A stretch of 64,000 nt of DNA from Paenibacillus albidus. Lineage in GTDB: Bacteria; Bacillota; Bacilli; Paenibacillales; Paenibacillaceae. Shown one piece after another: positions 49,163-58,077 of this stretch; positions within the stretch are counted from its first letter, which is position 1; each line of letters starts with the position of its first letter. The notes under the pieces were generated by a model, which was not told where the DNA came from, ran no database searches, and saw only the letters and a program-made list of their open reading frames with translations. Position numbers and translations under genes: made by a program. The stretch lies in assembly GCF_014644435.1 (NCBI RefSeq), contig NZ_BMKR01000014.1, positions 97,982 through 161,981 of the forward strand, written 5' to 3'.

Positions 49163-50127
49163 GCCAGAGCGTAAAGAATTCTACAGAGAACATTGCACAG
49201 CAGCTGAAGGGCCGTGACTTGCTGGAGCTGAACGATTATACACCGGAAGAGATCACGTATCTGATTGAACTGGCAATTGAACTGAAGAAGAAACAGAAGA
49301 GCGGAGAAGTATTCCAGCCGCTGAAGGGGAAGACGATTGGCCTGATTTTTGAGAAGTCTTCGACACGCACACGTGTATCCTTTGAAGTCGGCATGTATCA
49401 GCTCGGCGGTCATGCACTGTTCTTGAGCAAAAATGACATTCAGCTGGGTCGCGGCGAAACGGTTGGCGATACAGCCCAGGTGATGTCCCGTTATCTTGAC
49501 GGCATTATGATCCGCACCTTCGGCCATGATAAAGTGGAAGAGCTGGCGAAGTACGCTTCCGTTCCCGTAATCAACGGGCTGAGCGATCTGGCGCATCCAT
49601 GCCAGGTGCTGGCCGATTACCAGACCGTATATGAGCATAAAGGCAAACTCCAAGGCCTGAAACTCGCCTACATCGGCGACGGCAACAATATGGCCCATTC
49701 GCTGCTCATTGGCGGAGCCAAGCTTGGCGTACATGTATCCATTGCCGGGCCGGAGGGTTACGAGCCTGATGCCGTCGTAGTGGCCGAGGCGCGTGAGATC
49801 GCCAAGGGCACCGGGGCGAACATCGTGATTACCCGCAGCCCGCAGGAAGCGGTACAGGATGCCGATGTGATCTACACCGATGTTTGGGCCAGCATGGGCT
49901 TTGAGGAAGAACAGCTGGCGCGGGAAGCGGCGTTCAAGGATTATCAAGTGAACGAGGCGTTGGTTGCCCTTGCCAAGAGCGATTACCTGTTCCTGCACTG
50001 CCTGCCGGCGCACCGGGAGGAAGAGGTCAGCACTGGCGTTATTGACGGCCCGAATTCGGTCATCTTTGACCAGGCCGAGAACCGCCTGCACGCGCAAAAG
50101 GCGCTGATGGCCGCTTTAATGGGTTAG
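49159..50127 (+). CDS. argF: Ornithine carbamoyltransferase
   Basis: Makes citrulline from ornithine and carbamoyl phosphate. The 322-residue product has the carbamoyl-phosphate motif EKSSTRTRVSFEVGM, HPCQVLADYQTVYE and the ornithine-binding HCLPAHREEEVS that separates it from aspartate carbamoyltransferase. The ATG overlaps the argD stop. Last gene of the first arg block; a 605-base gap with repeats separates it from argG. Carbamoyl-phosphate synthase genes are not in the window. Confidence 0.96.
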   Translation: MSQSVKNSTENIAQQLKGRDLLELNDYTPEEITYLIELAIELKKKQKSGEVFQPLKGKTIGLIFEKSSTRTRVSFEVGMYQLGGHALFLSKNDIQLGRGETVGDTAQVMSRYLDGIMIRTFGHDKVEELAKYASVPVINGLSDLAHPCQVLADYQTVYEHKGKLQGLKLAYIGDGNNMAHSLLIGGAKLGVHVSIAGPEGYEPDAVVVAEAREIAKGTGANIVITRSPQEAVQDADVIYTDVWASMGFEEEQLAREAAFKDYQVNEALVALAKSDYLFLHCLPAHREEEVSTGVIDGPNSVIFDQAENRLHAQKALMAALMG

Positions 50128-50167
50128 GTTATGCTTTTGCCCGAAGCGGCCTAATGAATGAAACCCT

Positions 50168-50228
50168 GACTCGCCTATCCCCAAGCGGGATGCTTGAATC
50201 CCTGGGAAAAGGCGCAGGATAGGGAGTC
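50168..50228. other. Long hairpin after argF
   Basis: GACTCGCCTATCC (50168-50180) pairs with GGATAGGGAGTC (50217-50228) with one bulged G. There is no T run. It may end the argCJBDF transcript or be a remnant of a repeat. Confidence 0.6.
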
Positions 50229-50257
50229 GATTGGGTGCTTGGGGTCCTCGGTGTGTT

Positions 50258-50440
50258 AAAGGGAAAATGACCCGCTAAATTCACGGTGTGCGGCATATTG
50301 GGGAATTAACGGGAATTCCACCCCTTAATTTCATCCAAAAGGCCCTTCTGCGGCTAAATTGGACAGATTAGCGGGTGACATTCCCTCTATTCTCAAAATT
50401 CACCCACATTTGCTGAAATTAAGGCCCATTATTCTCTTTA
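50258..50440. repeat. Intergenic repeat family B, copy 1
   Basis: About 183 bases starting AAAGGGAAAATGACCCGCTA and containing TTAGCGGGTGACATTCCCTC in opposite orientation, so it can fold back on itself. A similar element lies at 62034-62219. Shared features are the AAAGGGAAAATG start, CTAAATTCA, TTAGCGGGTGAC and a late ATTAAGGCC. Confidence 0.75.
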
Positions 50441-50545
50441 GCTGCTCAGAGCTGCTCCGAGCAAACGTTGATTTAAGTGTTGTACCCAAATAAACTATAT
50501 AAATGAAGTTTGAGTGGACTTGATGCAGACTTTGGAGCATAGAGA

Positions 50546-50655
50546 GCGGAATTATTCTGGAGAAACGGCAGTGGTCGCCTTTATCCTCCGATTCCCCCGG
50601 CATAGGGAGTAAGTTCAAGGAATCGGAGGATAACAGTGATCGGAAGAATAATCCG
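50546..50655. repeat. Intergenic palindromic repeat family A, copy 2
   Basis: A 110-base copy of the element at 42226-42335. Outer arms are GCGGAATTATTCT with AGAATAATCCG(C), and inner arms are TTATCCTCCGATTCC with GGAATCGGAGGATAA, a perfect 15-bp stem. It ends 78 bases before argG. Confidence 0.85.
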
Positions 50656-50732
50656 CACGCGAAGCGGCTTGAGGTCGGCCCGGTTTACAATATTCATTTC
50701 ATATAGCCCACACGAAAGGAAGTTGCCCCACC

Positions 50733-51971
50733 ATGCCCAAAGACAAAATCGTGCTCGCCTATTCCGGCGGCCTGGATACCTCGGTCATTCTGAAATGGCT
50801 GAAGGAAACCTATGATGCGGAGATTATTGCGTTTACGGCCGATATCGGCCAGAAGGAAGAACTCGACGGCCTGGAGGAAAAAGCACTCGCCACCGGCGCC
50901 TCCAAGGTGTACATCGACGACCTGCGCGATGAATTCGCGAATGACTTCATCTATCCGATGTTCCAATCGGGTGCACTCTATGAAGGGCAGTATCTGCTAG
51001 GCACAAGCATCGCGCGTCCGCTGATCGCCAAGCGTATGGTGGATATCGCCATTGCCGAAGGCGCTACAGCCATCGCGCACGGCGCGACTGGCAAAGGCAA
51101 CGACCAGGTGCGTTTTGAACTCAACGCAGCGGCGCTGGCTCCCGGCATCAAGGTGATTGCACCTTGGCGGCTGGAAGAGTTCCGCAACCAGTTCCCGGGC
51201 CGGGCGGAAATGATCGCCTATGCGGAAGCGAACGGCATTCCGGTCCAGGCCTCGGCGGCCAAGCCGTACTCCATGGACCGCAACCTGCTGCACATCAGCT
51301 ATGAGAGCGGCGTATTGGAAGATCCATGGTTCGACCCGAGCGCACCGGAGAACAAAGAGATGTTCCTCCTGAGCAACGCGCCCGAGGATGCACCGGATGA
51401 AGCGGAATATCTGGAGCTGGATTTCGTCAAAGGTGATTGTGTGGCGCTTAACGGCGAGCCGCTGACACCGCTGCAGGTAATGGAGAAGCTGAACGAGCTG
51501 GGCGGCAAGCACGGCATCGGGCGTGTGGATATGGTCGAGAACCGTTTTGTCGGCATGAAGAGCCGCGGCGTGTATGAGACTCCGGGCGGAACCATCCTGT
51601 TCACCGCTCACCGCAAGATGGAGTCCATCACCATGGACCGTGAAGTCATGAACCTGCGCGACAGCCTGATTACCCGTTACAGCACCTTGGTGTATAACGG
51701 CTTCTGGTTTGCGCCTGAGCGCAAGGTGCTGCAGGCACTGGTGACTGAAAGCCAGCAGACTGTAACAGGTACTGTACGCCTCAAGCTGTATAAAGGCAAT
51801 ATCATCGGCGCCGGCGTGAAGAGCCCGGTCAGCCTGTACAACCCGGACATCGCGACGATGGAAGCTGATCCTACGCAAGCTTACGATCAAGGCGATGCGA
51901 CTGGTTTTATCCATTTGAATGCACTGCGTCTGAAAGTATCCGCCGGTGTGGCGGAATCAGCCAAATCATAA
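50733..51971 (+). CDS. argG: Argininosuccinate synthase
   Basis: ATP-dependent joining of citrulline and aspartate. The 412-residue product has the PP-loop VLAYSGGLDTSVILKWL, AIAHGATGKGNDQVRFEL, and the YSMDRNLLHISYESGVLE block. ATG 50733 follows AAAGGAAG with a longer than usual spacer. Upstream, TACAAT with an ATATTCAT half-site could be a promoter with an ARG-like element, but this is weak. argH follows after 84 bases. Confidence 0.97.
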   Translation: MPKDKIVLAYSGGLDTSVILKWLKETYDAEIIAFTADIGQKEELDGLEEKALATGASKVYIDDLRDEFANDFIYPMFQSGALYEGQYLLGTSIARPLIAKRMVDIAIAEGATAIAHGATGKGNDQVRFELNAAALAPGIKVIAPWRLEEFRNQFPGRAEMIAYAEANGIPVQASAAKPYSMDRNLLHISYESGVLEDPWFDPSAPENKEMFLLSNAPEDAPDEAEYLELDFVKGDCVALNGEPLTPLQVMEKLNELGGKHGIGRVDMVENRFVGMKSRGVYETPGGTILFTAHRKMESITMDREVMNLRDSLITRYSTLVYNGFWFAPERKVLQALVTESQQTVTGTVRLKLYKGNIIGAGVKSPVSLYNPDIATMEADPTQAYDQGDATGFIHLNALRLKVSAGVAESAKS

Positions 51972-51995
51972 ATAGATCATGAGAGACCAAGAAAA

Positions 51996-52026
51996 GGCCG
52001 TTCCTCCCGTCAGGACAGGAGCGGCC
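51996..52026. other. Hairpin between argG and argH
   Basis: GGCCGTTCCT (51996-52005) pairs with AGGAGCGGCC (52017-52026) with one wobble pair. It has no T tract, so it probably does not stop transcription into argH. Confidence 0.55.
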
Positions 52027-52055
52027 CTCTGGCGTCCTAAAGGAGGAGTCGACAG

Positions 52056-53471
52056 GTGAGCAAGCTGTGGGGTGGACGGTTTACGAAGGGAACAAACAAG
52101 CTGGTGGAGGAATATACGGCATCCATTGGTTTTGATAAAGCGCTGGCCGAGGAAGATGTGCAGGGAAGTCTGGCGCATGTGACTATGCTGGGCAAATGCG
52201 GGATTCTGCCGCAGGAAGACGTGGAGACGATCAAGGCAGGACTGAACAAGGTACTTGAAAAGGTACGCGCAGGTGAGGTGGAGTTCTCCGTATCCGATGA
52301 AGACATTCATATGAATATTGAGAAACACCTGATTGAGGAAATCGGTCCGGTAGGCGGCAAGCTGCACACCGGACGCAGCCGCAACGATCAGGTGGCCACA
52401 GACATGCACTTGTATTTGCGCAATCGTGTGGTGGAACTGGTCGGACTGCTGCATGAACTGCAGGAATCGCTGATTGAGCAGGCCAAGGACAATGTGGAGA
52501 CGATCATTCCGGGCTATACGCATTTGCAGCGTGCCCAGCCGATTCTGTTCGCCCACCACTTGCTGGCCTATGTCTCGATGTTCCGCCGCGATGCGGAGCG
52601 CCTGACGGACAGCTACAAGCGTATCAACGTACTGCCGCTCGGCGCCGGGGCTTTGGCGGGAACGACGTTCCCCATTGACCGCCATTTGGTGGCCGAGCAG
52701 CTTGGCTTCGACAGCGTATATGAGAACAGCCTTGACGCAGTCAGCGACCGTGACTTCATTGTGGAATTCCTGGCGAATGCTGCGCTCGTCATGACCCATT
52801 TGTCCCGGCTCAGCGAAGAGCTGGTGCTCTGGAGCAGCACCGAGTTCAGCTTCATCGAGCTGGATGATGCCTTCTGCACGGGCAGCAGCATCATGCCGCA
52901 GAAGAAGAACCCGGATGTGCCGGAACTGGTCCGCGGCAAAACCGGCCGGGTCTACGGCAACCTGATCGGCCTCTTGACCGTCCTCAAGTCGCTTCCGCTG
53001 GCCTACAACAAGGATATGCAGGAAGATAAGGAAGGGATGTTCGACACCGTGACCACGCTGACTGGAGCACTGCAGCTGTTCGCACCGATGATTACCACGA
53101 TGAAGGTGAACAAGGGCCGGATGCGCGAGGCGGTGAATACCGACTTCTCCAACGCTACCGACATCGCCGACTTCCTGGTCGGCAAAGGGCTTCCTTTCCG
53201 CCAGGCGCATGAAGTGATCGGCAAAACGGTACTCTACTGCATCAATGAGGGCAAATTTCTGCTCGACTTGACGCTGGATGAATTCAAGCAGTTCTCCCCG
53301 CTGTTCGACGATCAGATCTACGCGGTATTGCAGCCGGAAGCGGTAGTGAATGCACGGAATGTTTATGGCGGAACGGCCACCGTTCAGGTGAAGGCTGCCA
53401 TCGAACGGGCTGAAGCTTCCTTGCGTGCGGCGAATGAGTGGGTAGTGCAGCACGGAGAAGCCTTGATATAA
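52056..53471 (+). CDS. argH: Argininosuccinate lyase
   Basis: Last arginine step, splitting argininosuccinate into arginine and fumarate. The 471-residue product starts SKLWGGRFTKGTNKLVEEYT and has HTGRSRNDQVATDMHLYLR, PGYTHLQRAQPILFAHH and the lyase signature GSSIMPQKKNPDVPELVRGK. The start is GTG 52056 with AAAGGAGGAG about nine bases upstream. A terminator follows. Confidence 0.97.
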   Translation: MSKLWGGRFTKGTNKLVEEYTASIGFDKALAEEDVQGSLAHVTMLGKCGILPQEDVETIKAGLNKVLEKVRAGEVEFSVSDEDIHMNIEKHLIEEIGPVGGKLHTGRSRNDQVATDMHLYLRNRVVELVGLLHELQESLIEQAKDNVETIIPGYTHLQRAQPILFAHHLLAYVSMFRRDAERLTDSYKRINVLPLGAGALAGTTFPIDRHLVAEQLGFDSVYENSLDAVSDRDFIVEFLANAALVMTHLSRLSEELVLWSSTEFSFIELDDAFCTGSSIMPQKKNPDVPELVRGKTGRVYGNLIGLLTVLKSLPLAYNKDMQEDKEGMFDTVTTLTGALQLFAPMITTMKVNKGRMREAVNTDFSNATDIADFLVGKGLPFRQAHEVIGKTVLYCINEGKFLLDLTLDEFKQFSPLFDDQIYAVLQPEAVVNARNVYGGTATVQVKAAIERAEASLRAANEWVVQHGEALI

Positions 53472-53534
53472 GGTAAGGCATTAGGACGGAATATACGATG
53501 GAGCAGCCCCCAGGGTTTGCTTCAGACTCAAAAG

Positions 53535-53567
53535 CAGCAACTCCTGTCATCAGGGTTGCTGTTTTTG
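53535..53567 (+). terminator. Terminator after argH
   Basis: CAGCAACtCCTG (53535-53546) pairs with CAGGgTTGCTG (53551-53561), followed by TTTTTGG. It lies just before the convergent esterase gene. Confidence 0.8.
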
Positions 53568-53575
53568 GTATGGAC

Positions 53576-54361
53576 CTATTTCTTTAAGGGCAGCCAAGCC
53601 AGTATAGCCTGAATTTTAGTGTCCCAATAGCCCCATTCATGGGCGCCCGGGCCTTCCTCATACGTTAGTGACAACGAGGTCTTGCGGCAGGCGTCACGGA
53701 AGGTCAGGTTGTCCGCATACAGGAAATCCTCGGTTCCGCAGCATTGGTAGAGGGCCGGCTTGGGCCCCTTGGACCGGTCAACTTCCTGCAGCAGCCAGAG
53801 CAGATCATCAGGCGTGCCGGAGATATCCCCGGGCCCAAAAATCAAGTCGTATTCCTTGCTTCTGCTGGCCGGGTCGCCCCAGTTCATGAAATGATGCGCC
53901 ATATCAAGCGCCCCCGATAAGCTTGCGGCTGCAGCAAAAGTCTCCGGCTTGCGCAGCCCCAGCTTGACCGCTCCATACCCGCCCATCGAAAGCCCGGCGA
54001 CAAAGGTATCCTCGCGTTTGGCAGACAGCGGAAAAAAGGAGCGGGCCAGTGCCGGAAGCTCCTCGCTGATGAACGTCCAGTATTGGCCGCCTGCCGCCAT
54101 ATCCGTATAAAAGCTGCGGTGTACCTGCGGCATCACAACGGCAATTCCGAGCTCCGCCACATAACGCTCAATGGAGGTGCGGCGCAGCCAGATCGAATCA
54201 TCATCGGACAAGCCGTGCAGCAGATACAGTACAGGATGAAGCGTGCCGCGGGCTACGTTGCTCATTCCGATCTGTGTTGTGGTTTGCTGAGGTAAAATGA
54301 CGGTCATCGATGTATTTAGTCCAAGCACTTCCGAGTAGAACTTGCATTCTATTAATGCCAT
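53576..54361 (-). CDS. Esterase D/S-formylglutathione hydrolase-like alpha/beta hydrolase
   Basis: A 261-residue cytoplasmic carboxylesterase of the esterase D / CE1-like family (tributyrin esterase EstA type). It shows the oxyanion region VLYLLHGLSDDDSIWLRR, the nucleophile elbow VAGLSMGGYGA with Ser125, an acidic residue in CGTEDFLY, and the catalytic His in GPGAHEWGYWDTKI. No signal peptide is seen. The natural substrate is unknown; short-chain esters are likely. The gene is convergent with argH and divergent from the IseA-like gene. Confidence 0.85.
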   Translation of the reverse strand: MALIECKFYSEVLGLNTSMTVILPQQTTTQIGMSNVARGTLHPVLYLLHGLSDDDSIWLRRTSIERYVAELGIAVVMPQVHRSFYTDMAAGGQYWTFISEELPALARSFFPLSAKREDTFVAGLSMGGYGAVKLGLRKPETFAAAASLSGALDMAHHFMNWGDPASRSKEYDLIFGPGDISGTPDDLLWLLQEVDRSKGPKPALYQCCGTEDFLYADNLTFRDACRKTSLSLTYEEGPGAHEWGYWDTKIQAILAWLPLKK

Positions 54362-54552
54362 TTGTATTCATCCCCTTTCGCTCAAATCATAGCATATCGC
54401 CTATTCCAAATGCGATATGCGGTTTGAGCGCAGAAACAGGACCGTTTTGTAATATAGTTCCAAATAATCAGGCCCTGGACGTGTTGATGGCTTTTTTTAT
54501 GCAGGATTAACCGTTCCGGAGTTTTCATCCTGCCCTGTATTGGGTATTTTAG

Positions 54553-54570
54553 CTTACGGGGTACCGTAAG
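54553..54570. promoter_or_regulatory. Perfect 18-base dyad upstream of the IseA-like gene
   Basis: CTTACGGGGTACCGTAAG has 7-bp arms around GGTA, about 45 bases before the ATG. No T run follows, so it looks more like an operator (the size fits MerR/SoxR-type sites) than a terminator. The protein that binds is unknown. Confidence 0.45.
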
Positions 54571-54615
54571 GTCTTAATGTGCCTATCGTCTGGAAATGGA
54601 AAGAGGAGGATATTC

Positions 54616-55215
54616 ATGAAGAACAACAAGGTAATGATCGGTGCACTGGCACTATCGCTGGGATTAGTATCTGCAGGAAGTGCCGCAATGGCATCGCCGG
54701 CTGCAGCAAGCACAACGTATAGAACGGTGGCGGTGTCGGCTCCAGGCAAGGAAGGTCCGGCAACGATCAATAATTTGACAGTCAGAAGCATCATTCCGCT
54801 CGTGGTCCATGCCAAAAAGATTTATACGTATGCCAATAACGGGGGGATCGTATACCAACCGGAGCTGTTTATGTACAAAGGACAGGAGTTTCGTTATTTG
54901 TCCAATGATATTGGAACCAAACCGCAACTGCTGAATTACATAAAAAAAGCGTTCACCCATAACGCAGCAGCGTTTTATGCGCAAACCCAGTTCCTGGAGC
55001 AGAACGGGCGTATGGCGCAGGTGAACAACGATATCGGAAATTCGCTGGCTTATGAACAGGCGACTGCCAGAATGATCTCCAAAAATGCAACGACAGCTGT
55101 TTACGAGCTGAGCGTACCGCATAAAGATCAGACTGTGATTGACACCGTTACGGTGAAGCTGAAAAAGGTAAGCGGATACTGGAGAATTGACATGTCCCCG
55201 GATGCGCTTTTCTAG
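54616..55215 (+). CDS. Secreted IseA (YoeB)-like DL-endopeptidase inhibitor family protein
   Basis: A 199-residue exported protein with a signal peptide (NNKVMIGALALSLGLVSAGS then AAMASPAAAS). The mature part resembles IseA: MYKGQEFRYLSNDIGTKPQL, LNYIKKAFTHNAAAFYAQ, NGRMAQVNNDIGNS and VTVKLKKVSGYWRIDMS. In B. subtilis IseA binds and inhibits D,L-endopeptidases such as LytE, LytF and CwlO, protecting the wall. ATG 54616 has GAGGAGG six bases upstream; the longer frame from 54577 is not used. The family call is from pattern memory and is moderate. Confidence 0.65.
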   Translation: MKNNKVMIGALALSLGLVSAGSAAMASPAAASTTYRTVAVSAPGKEGPATINNLTVRSIIPLVVHAKKIYTYANNGGIVYQPELFMYKGQEFRYLSNDIGTKPQLLNYIKKAFTHNAAAFYAQTQFLEQNGRMAQVNNDIGNSLAYEQATARMISKNATTAVYELSVPHKDQTVIDTVTVKLKKVSGYWRIDMSPDALF

Positions 55216-55229
55216 GCAGGGAAAAGGCT

Positions 55230-55637
55230 CTACTGCTGGCAGCGGAGCAGATCGGAAGGGTAGACGACACCGGCATATTTGCCGCTGCGGGTAAGGATGA
55301 GGGCATCGCTACGGAGTGAATCAGGACGGTTCAGGGCTGCGGAGAGTACGGAATCAAGCGGTGCGGACAGGTCAACAATCAGCGGCTGTGCATTCATCTG
55401 CTTCGTGACAGGCTCGGTGTAGAACATATCTCTTCCGAGCCTGCCGGTAGCCCGCAGGAAGAAAGGTTCGCTCATCAGCAGACCCAGCGGTTCATTTGCG
55501 GCATTGCATACGACAAGGCATTTCGATTCGGGATGCTGGAACATAACGCGCAAAGTCTCACGGCAGGTGCGGGAGGCATAGACAGCCGGGGCAGTACGCA
55601 TAAGGCCAGCCAGCCTGTTTACTAGAGCGGTAGTCAT
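55230..55637 (-). CDS. CBS-domain protein
   Basis: A 135-residue protein made of two CBS repeats (APAVYASRTCRETLRVMFQH, then PLIVDLSAPLDSVLSAALNR ending in KYAGVVYPSDLL). CBS pairs usually bind adenosine nucleotides and act as regulatory modules; no catalytic domain is attached. I chose the ATG at 55637, which has AAAGGG about nine bases upstream, over a GTG at 55646 lying in that site. It is convergent with the IseA-like gene. Role unknown. Confidence 0.75.
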   Translation of the reverse strand: MTTALVNRLAGLMRTAPAVYASRTCRETLRVMFQHPESKCLVVCNAANEPLGLLMSEPFFLRATGRLGRDMFYTEPVTKQMNAQPLIVDLSAPLDSVLSAALNRPDSLRSDALILTRSGKYAGVVYPSDLLRCQQ

Positions 55638-55732
55638 AAAGTTCACCCTTTCTAAAATAACAGTCTTATACTACTGTACCCCCCCAGCGTAAATTGTGAC
55701 GGCATCAATCGTCATCCGTATGTAAAAGCTCT

Positions 55733-55770
55733 AAAAACAGCCGGACCTCCAAGCAGGTCCGGCTGTTTTT
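55733..55770 (-). terminator. Strong hairpin terminator, bidirectional
   Basis: AAAACAGCCGGACCT (to 55748) pairs perfectly with AGGTCCGGCTGTTTT (from 55755). A/T runs on both sides would let it act on either strand. It closes the VanW gene. Confidence 0.92.
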
Positions 55771-57193
55771 ATGGCCGCACACCATCCTCCAGCAGCGGCC
55801 GTTCTGTGGCTTCCGGCACAGGGGAGCGGCGGGAAGCGGCTTGATTGGCCGCAACCAGGCGTTTCTGCGCAAGGTAGGTATCGCGGGAGAGCTTTGTCTT
55901 CTCAACGGGTTTGCCGTCAACGAGCCGGATTAAATAGGTATCGATCACATAGCCGGTTTTGCCGTTCTGCAGTATTCTGGAGCTTCCCGGAGCCATAGAA
56001 GCATCGCGGATGATTTTGTCTTCCGGCGGCAGCACCTTGACAGTCTTCGACTCTACCGTATAAGAGACATTGCGGGGGAAGGTGCCGAACAGCTTGATGG
56101 TCAAGGAACGGCCTTGAACCGCAGCCTTGATCATAAGATATTTGCCGGTAGTGTTGCGGAACCGGAAATTAATATAACCTTCGGCAAAGGTGGCGTCCTG
56201 GCCTTTGGGCAGATAACTGACCGGCAGGGAGTGATTACGCCGCTCTACAATCTCCAGGCCCGAACGCAGTGCGGCATTGTACAGCGTGCTCGACACTTGG
56301 CAGATGCCTCCGCCTATCCCAGGCTGGAGCTTGCCGCTGACAATAACCGGCGCTTCCCGGAAGCCGTAGTCCGTTTTGGCTTTTTCAATAGCCTTGCCGT
56401 AATCAAAGATCCCTTCCGGCGGGAGGATGGTTCCGTCAACGGCTTTGGCTGCAGCCTCTACGTTGTAGGTCCGTCCGGGGCCGCTTGCGCCCAGGGAGGT
56501 GCTGAATTGAGTGATTTTCCGCTCGACCCCCTGTTCCTTCAGCGCCTGCAGGGTAACATCCGGCTGCAGGACAACCAGAGGGATCTCCAGGGCGAGGCCC
56601 TGCCCAGCAAGCGTCTCCAGACGGCTGAAGCCGGTCGGCAGCGCTGCCTGAAGGGCTGTCTCCAGCGCGTTCCAGTCGACGGCGTAAGCCGTGGTGCCCG
56701 GGGAATATAGAACACGGTCATCCTCCGTGATCCGTCTGGTAGCGTCTACGGGTGTACCAAACGCCTTTTTTTCCCAATCCGGGCTAAGCTGCTGCTTGAG
56801 CGGCTTCCAATCCATCCGGCCTTCGATTTCCCAGCTGCGCGGAAAGTTCCTGCGGGCGTTCACCCGGTCCAGCAGGCTGCCTTCGGTTAGACGGCTCAGG
56901 CCTTGTACAAAAGAATCGGCCGAATAGCGCAGCCCCGCCTCCTTAAGTGTCAGTGTCAGCTGAGAAGCACCCTTTGCCGTAAGCGTAAGGCGGAGCGATT
57001 CCAGGGCAACAAGGCGCTGCTCCAGTCCGGAACGGACTTCACCGTAGTCCATTCCCCCGACCTCCCAGCCGGCGAGCCGGGTTCCTTCGGGCAAGGTGGG
57101 CTGCCCGGCATATAAATGAAGCCCTCCGGCAACAAGGGAACCGGCCAGGATAAGACTGATGACCACAATCAGGGCGGCGTGAATTTTTTTCAT
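55769..57193 (-). CDS. VanW family protein with peptidoglycan-binding-like domain
   Basis: A 474-residue membrane-anchored or secreted protein. An N-terminal hydrophobic segment (AALIVVISLILAGSLVAGGL) acts as signal or anchor. Residues about 35-200 resemble the PG_binding_4 domain that precedes VanW, with the VGGMDYGEVRSGL start. The VanW domain spans about 235-375 with GPGRTYNVEAAAKAVDGTIL, PGIGGGICQVSSTLYNAALR and YINFRFRNTTGKYLMIKA. A G5-like tail includes ILQNGKTGYVIDTYLIR. VanW function is unknown beyond association with vancomycin-resistance clusters; no other van genes are here. It is divergent from ftsE. Confidence 0.88.
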   Translation of the reverse strand: MKKIHAALIVVISLILAGSLVAGGLHLYAGQPTLPEGTRLAGWEVGGMDYGEVRSGLEQRLVALESLRLTLTAKGASQLTLTLKEAGLRYSADSFVQGLSRLTEGSLLDRVNARRNFPRSWEIEGRMDWKPLKQQLSPDWEKKAFGTPVDATRRITEDDRVLYSPGTTAYAVDWNALETALQAALPTGFSRLETLAGQGLALEIPLVVLQPDVTLQALKEQGVERKITQFSTSLGASGPGRTYNVEAAAKAVDGTILPPEGIFDYGKAIEKAKTDYGFREAPVIVSGKLQPGIGGGICQVSSTLYNAALRSGLEIVERRNHSLPVSYLPKGQDATFAEGYINFRFRNTTGKYLMIKAAVQGRSLTIKLFGTFPRNVSYTVESKTVKVLPPEDKIIRDASMAPGSSRILQNGKTGYVIDTYLIRLVDGKPVEKTKLSRDTYLAQKRLVAANQAASRRSPVPEATERPLLEDGVRP

Positions 57194-57390
57194 GTAGGAG
57201 CTCCTTCCAGTGGCGGTTTGGGTGATGTATTAATGTATATGTGCGGTGAACGTAAAACTTTCGGGTACTCAAGCGGTTACGGATTTGTTACAATAGATAC
57301 GTTGCGGTAATCATGCAGTTTATGGAACCTTACGCTGGACGTTGTCGAAACGCTCCAGGCATAAAATGTCAGAATCGGGAAGTGATAGAA

Positions 57391-58077
57391 ATGATCGAAA
57401 TGCAGGATGTGTGGAAGACGTACCCTAACGGCACCCATGCGTTGCAAGGAGTCTCCGTCAAAATCGACCGCAACGAATTCGTGTATATTGTCGGACCGTC
57501 CGGCGCAGGTAAATCCACTTTCATGAAATTAATTTATAGAGAAGAATCTCCGACCAAAGGACAAATCTCGGTGGGCGGATTCAACATAGGCAAGCTGAAA
57601 CCGCGCAAAATCCCTTACGTCCGCCGCAATATCGGCGTCGTGTTCCAGGATTTCCGGCTGCTGCCGAAAATGACGGCCTTTGAGAATGTTGCATTTGCGA
57701 TGGAAGTGATTGAAGCCCCGAAGAAGGTCATCAAGAAACGTGTGAATGAAGTTCTGGATCTGGTCGGGCTGCGCAGCAAGGCGAACCGTGAGCCCTCGCA
57801 GCTCTCAGGCGGAGAGCAGCAGCGGATTGCCATTGCCCGGGCCATCGTCAACAATCCTTCCGTAATTATTGCGGACGAGCCGACCGGTAACCTGGACCCC
57901 GAGACCTCCTGGGACATCATGCAGCTGCTGGATGAGATTAATTTTCGCGGGACCACGATCGTTATGGCGACCCACAACCGGGATATTGTGAACAAAATGC
58001 GCAAACGGGTGCTGGCTATTGAGAACGGCAACATCGTGAGAGACCAAGTGAGAGGGGAATATGGTTATGAGTTTTAA
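57391..58077 (+). CDS. ftsE: Cell-division ATP-binding protein FtsE
   Basis: ATPase of the FtsEX complex, which activates peptidoglycan hydrolases across the membrane. The 228-residue product is exactly the usual size, with Walker A VGPSGAGKSTFMKLIYRE, signature QLSGGEQQRIAIARAIVNN, Walker B VIIADEPTGNLDPE and ATHNRDIV. I chose ATG 57391; GTG 57382 is a possible start. The 197 bases upstream contain TTGTTACAAT near 57285 that may be a promoter -10. ftsX overlaps by 11 bases. Confidence 0.96.
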   Translation: MIEMQDVWKTYPNGTHALQGVSVKIDRNEFVYIVGPSGAGKSTFMKLIYREESPTKGQISVGGFNIGKLKPRKIPYVRRNIGVVFQDFRLLPKMTAFENVAFAMEVIEAPKKVIKKRVNEVLDLVGLRSKANREPSQLSGGEQQRIAIARAIVNNPSVIIADEPTGNLDPETSWDIMQLLDEINFRGTTIVMATHNRDIVNKMRKRVLAIENGNIVRDQVRGEYGYEF

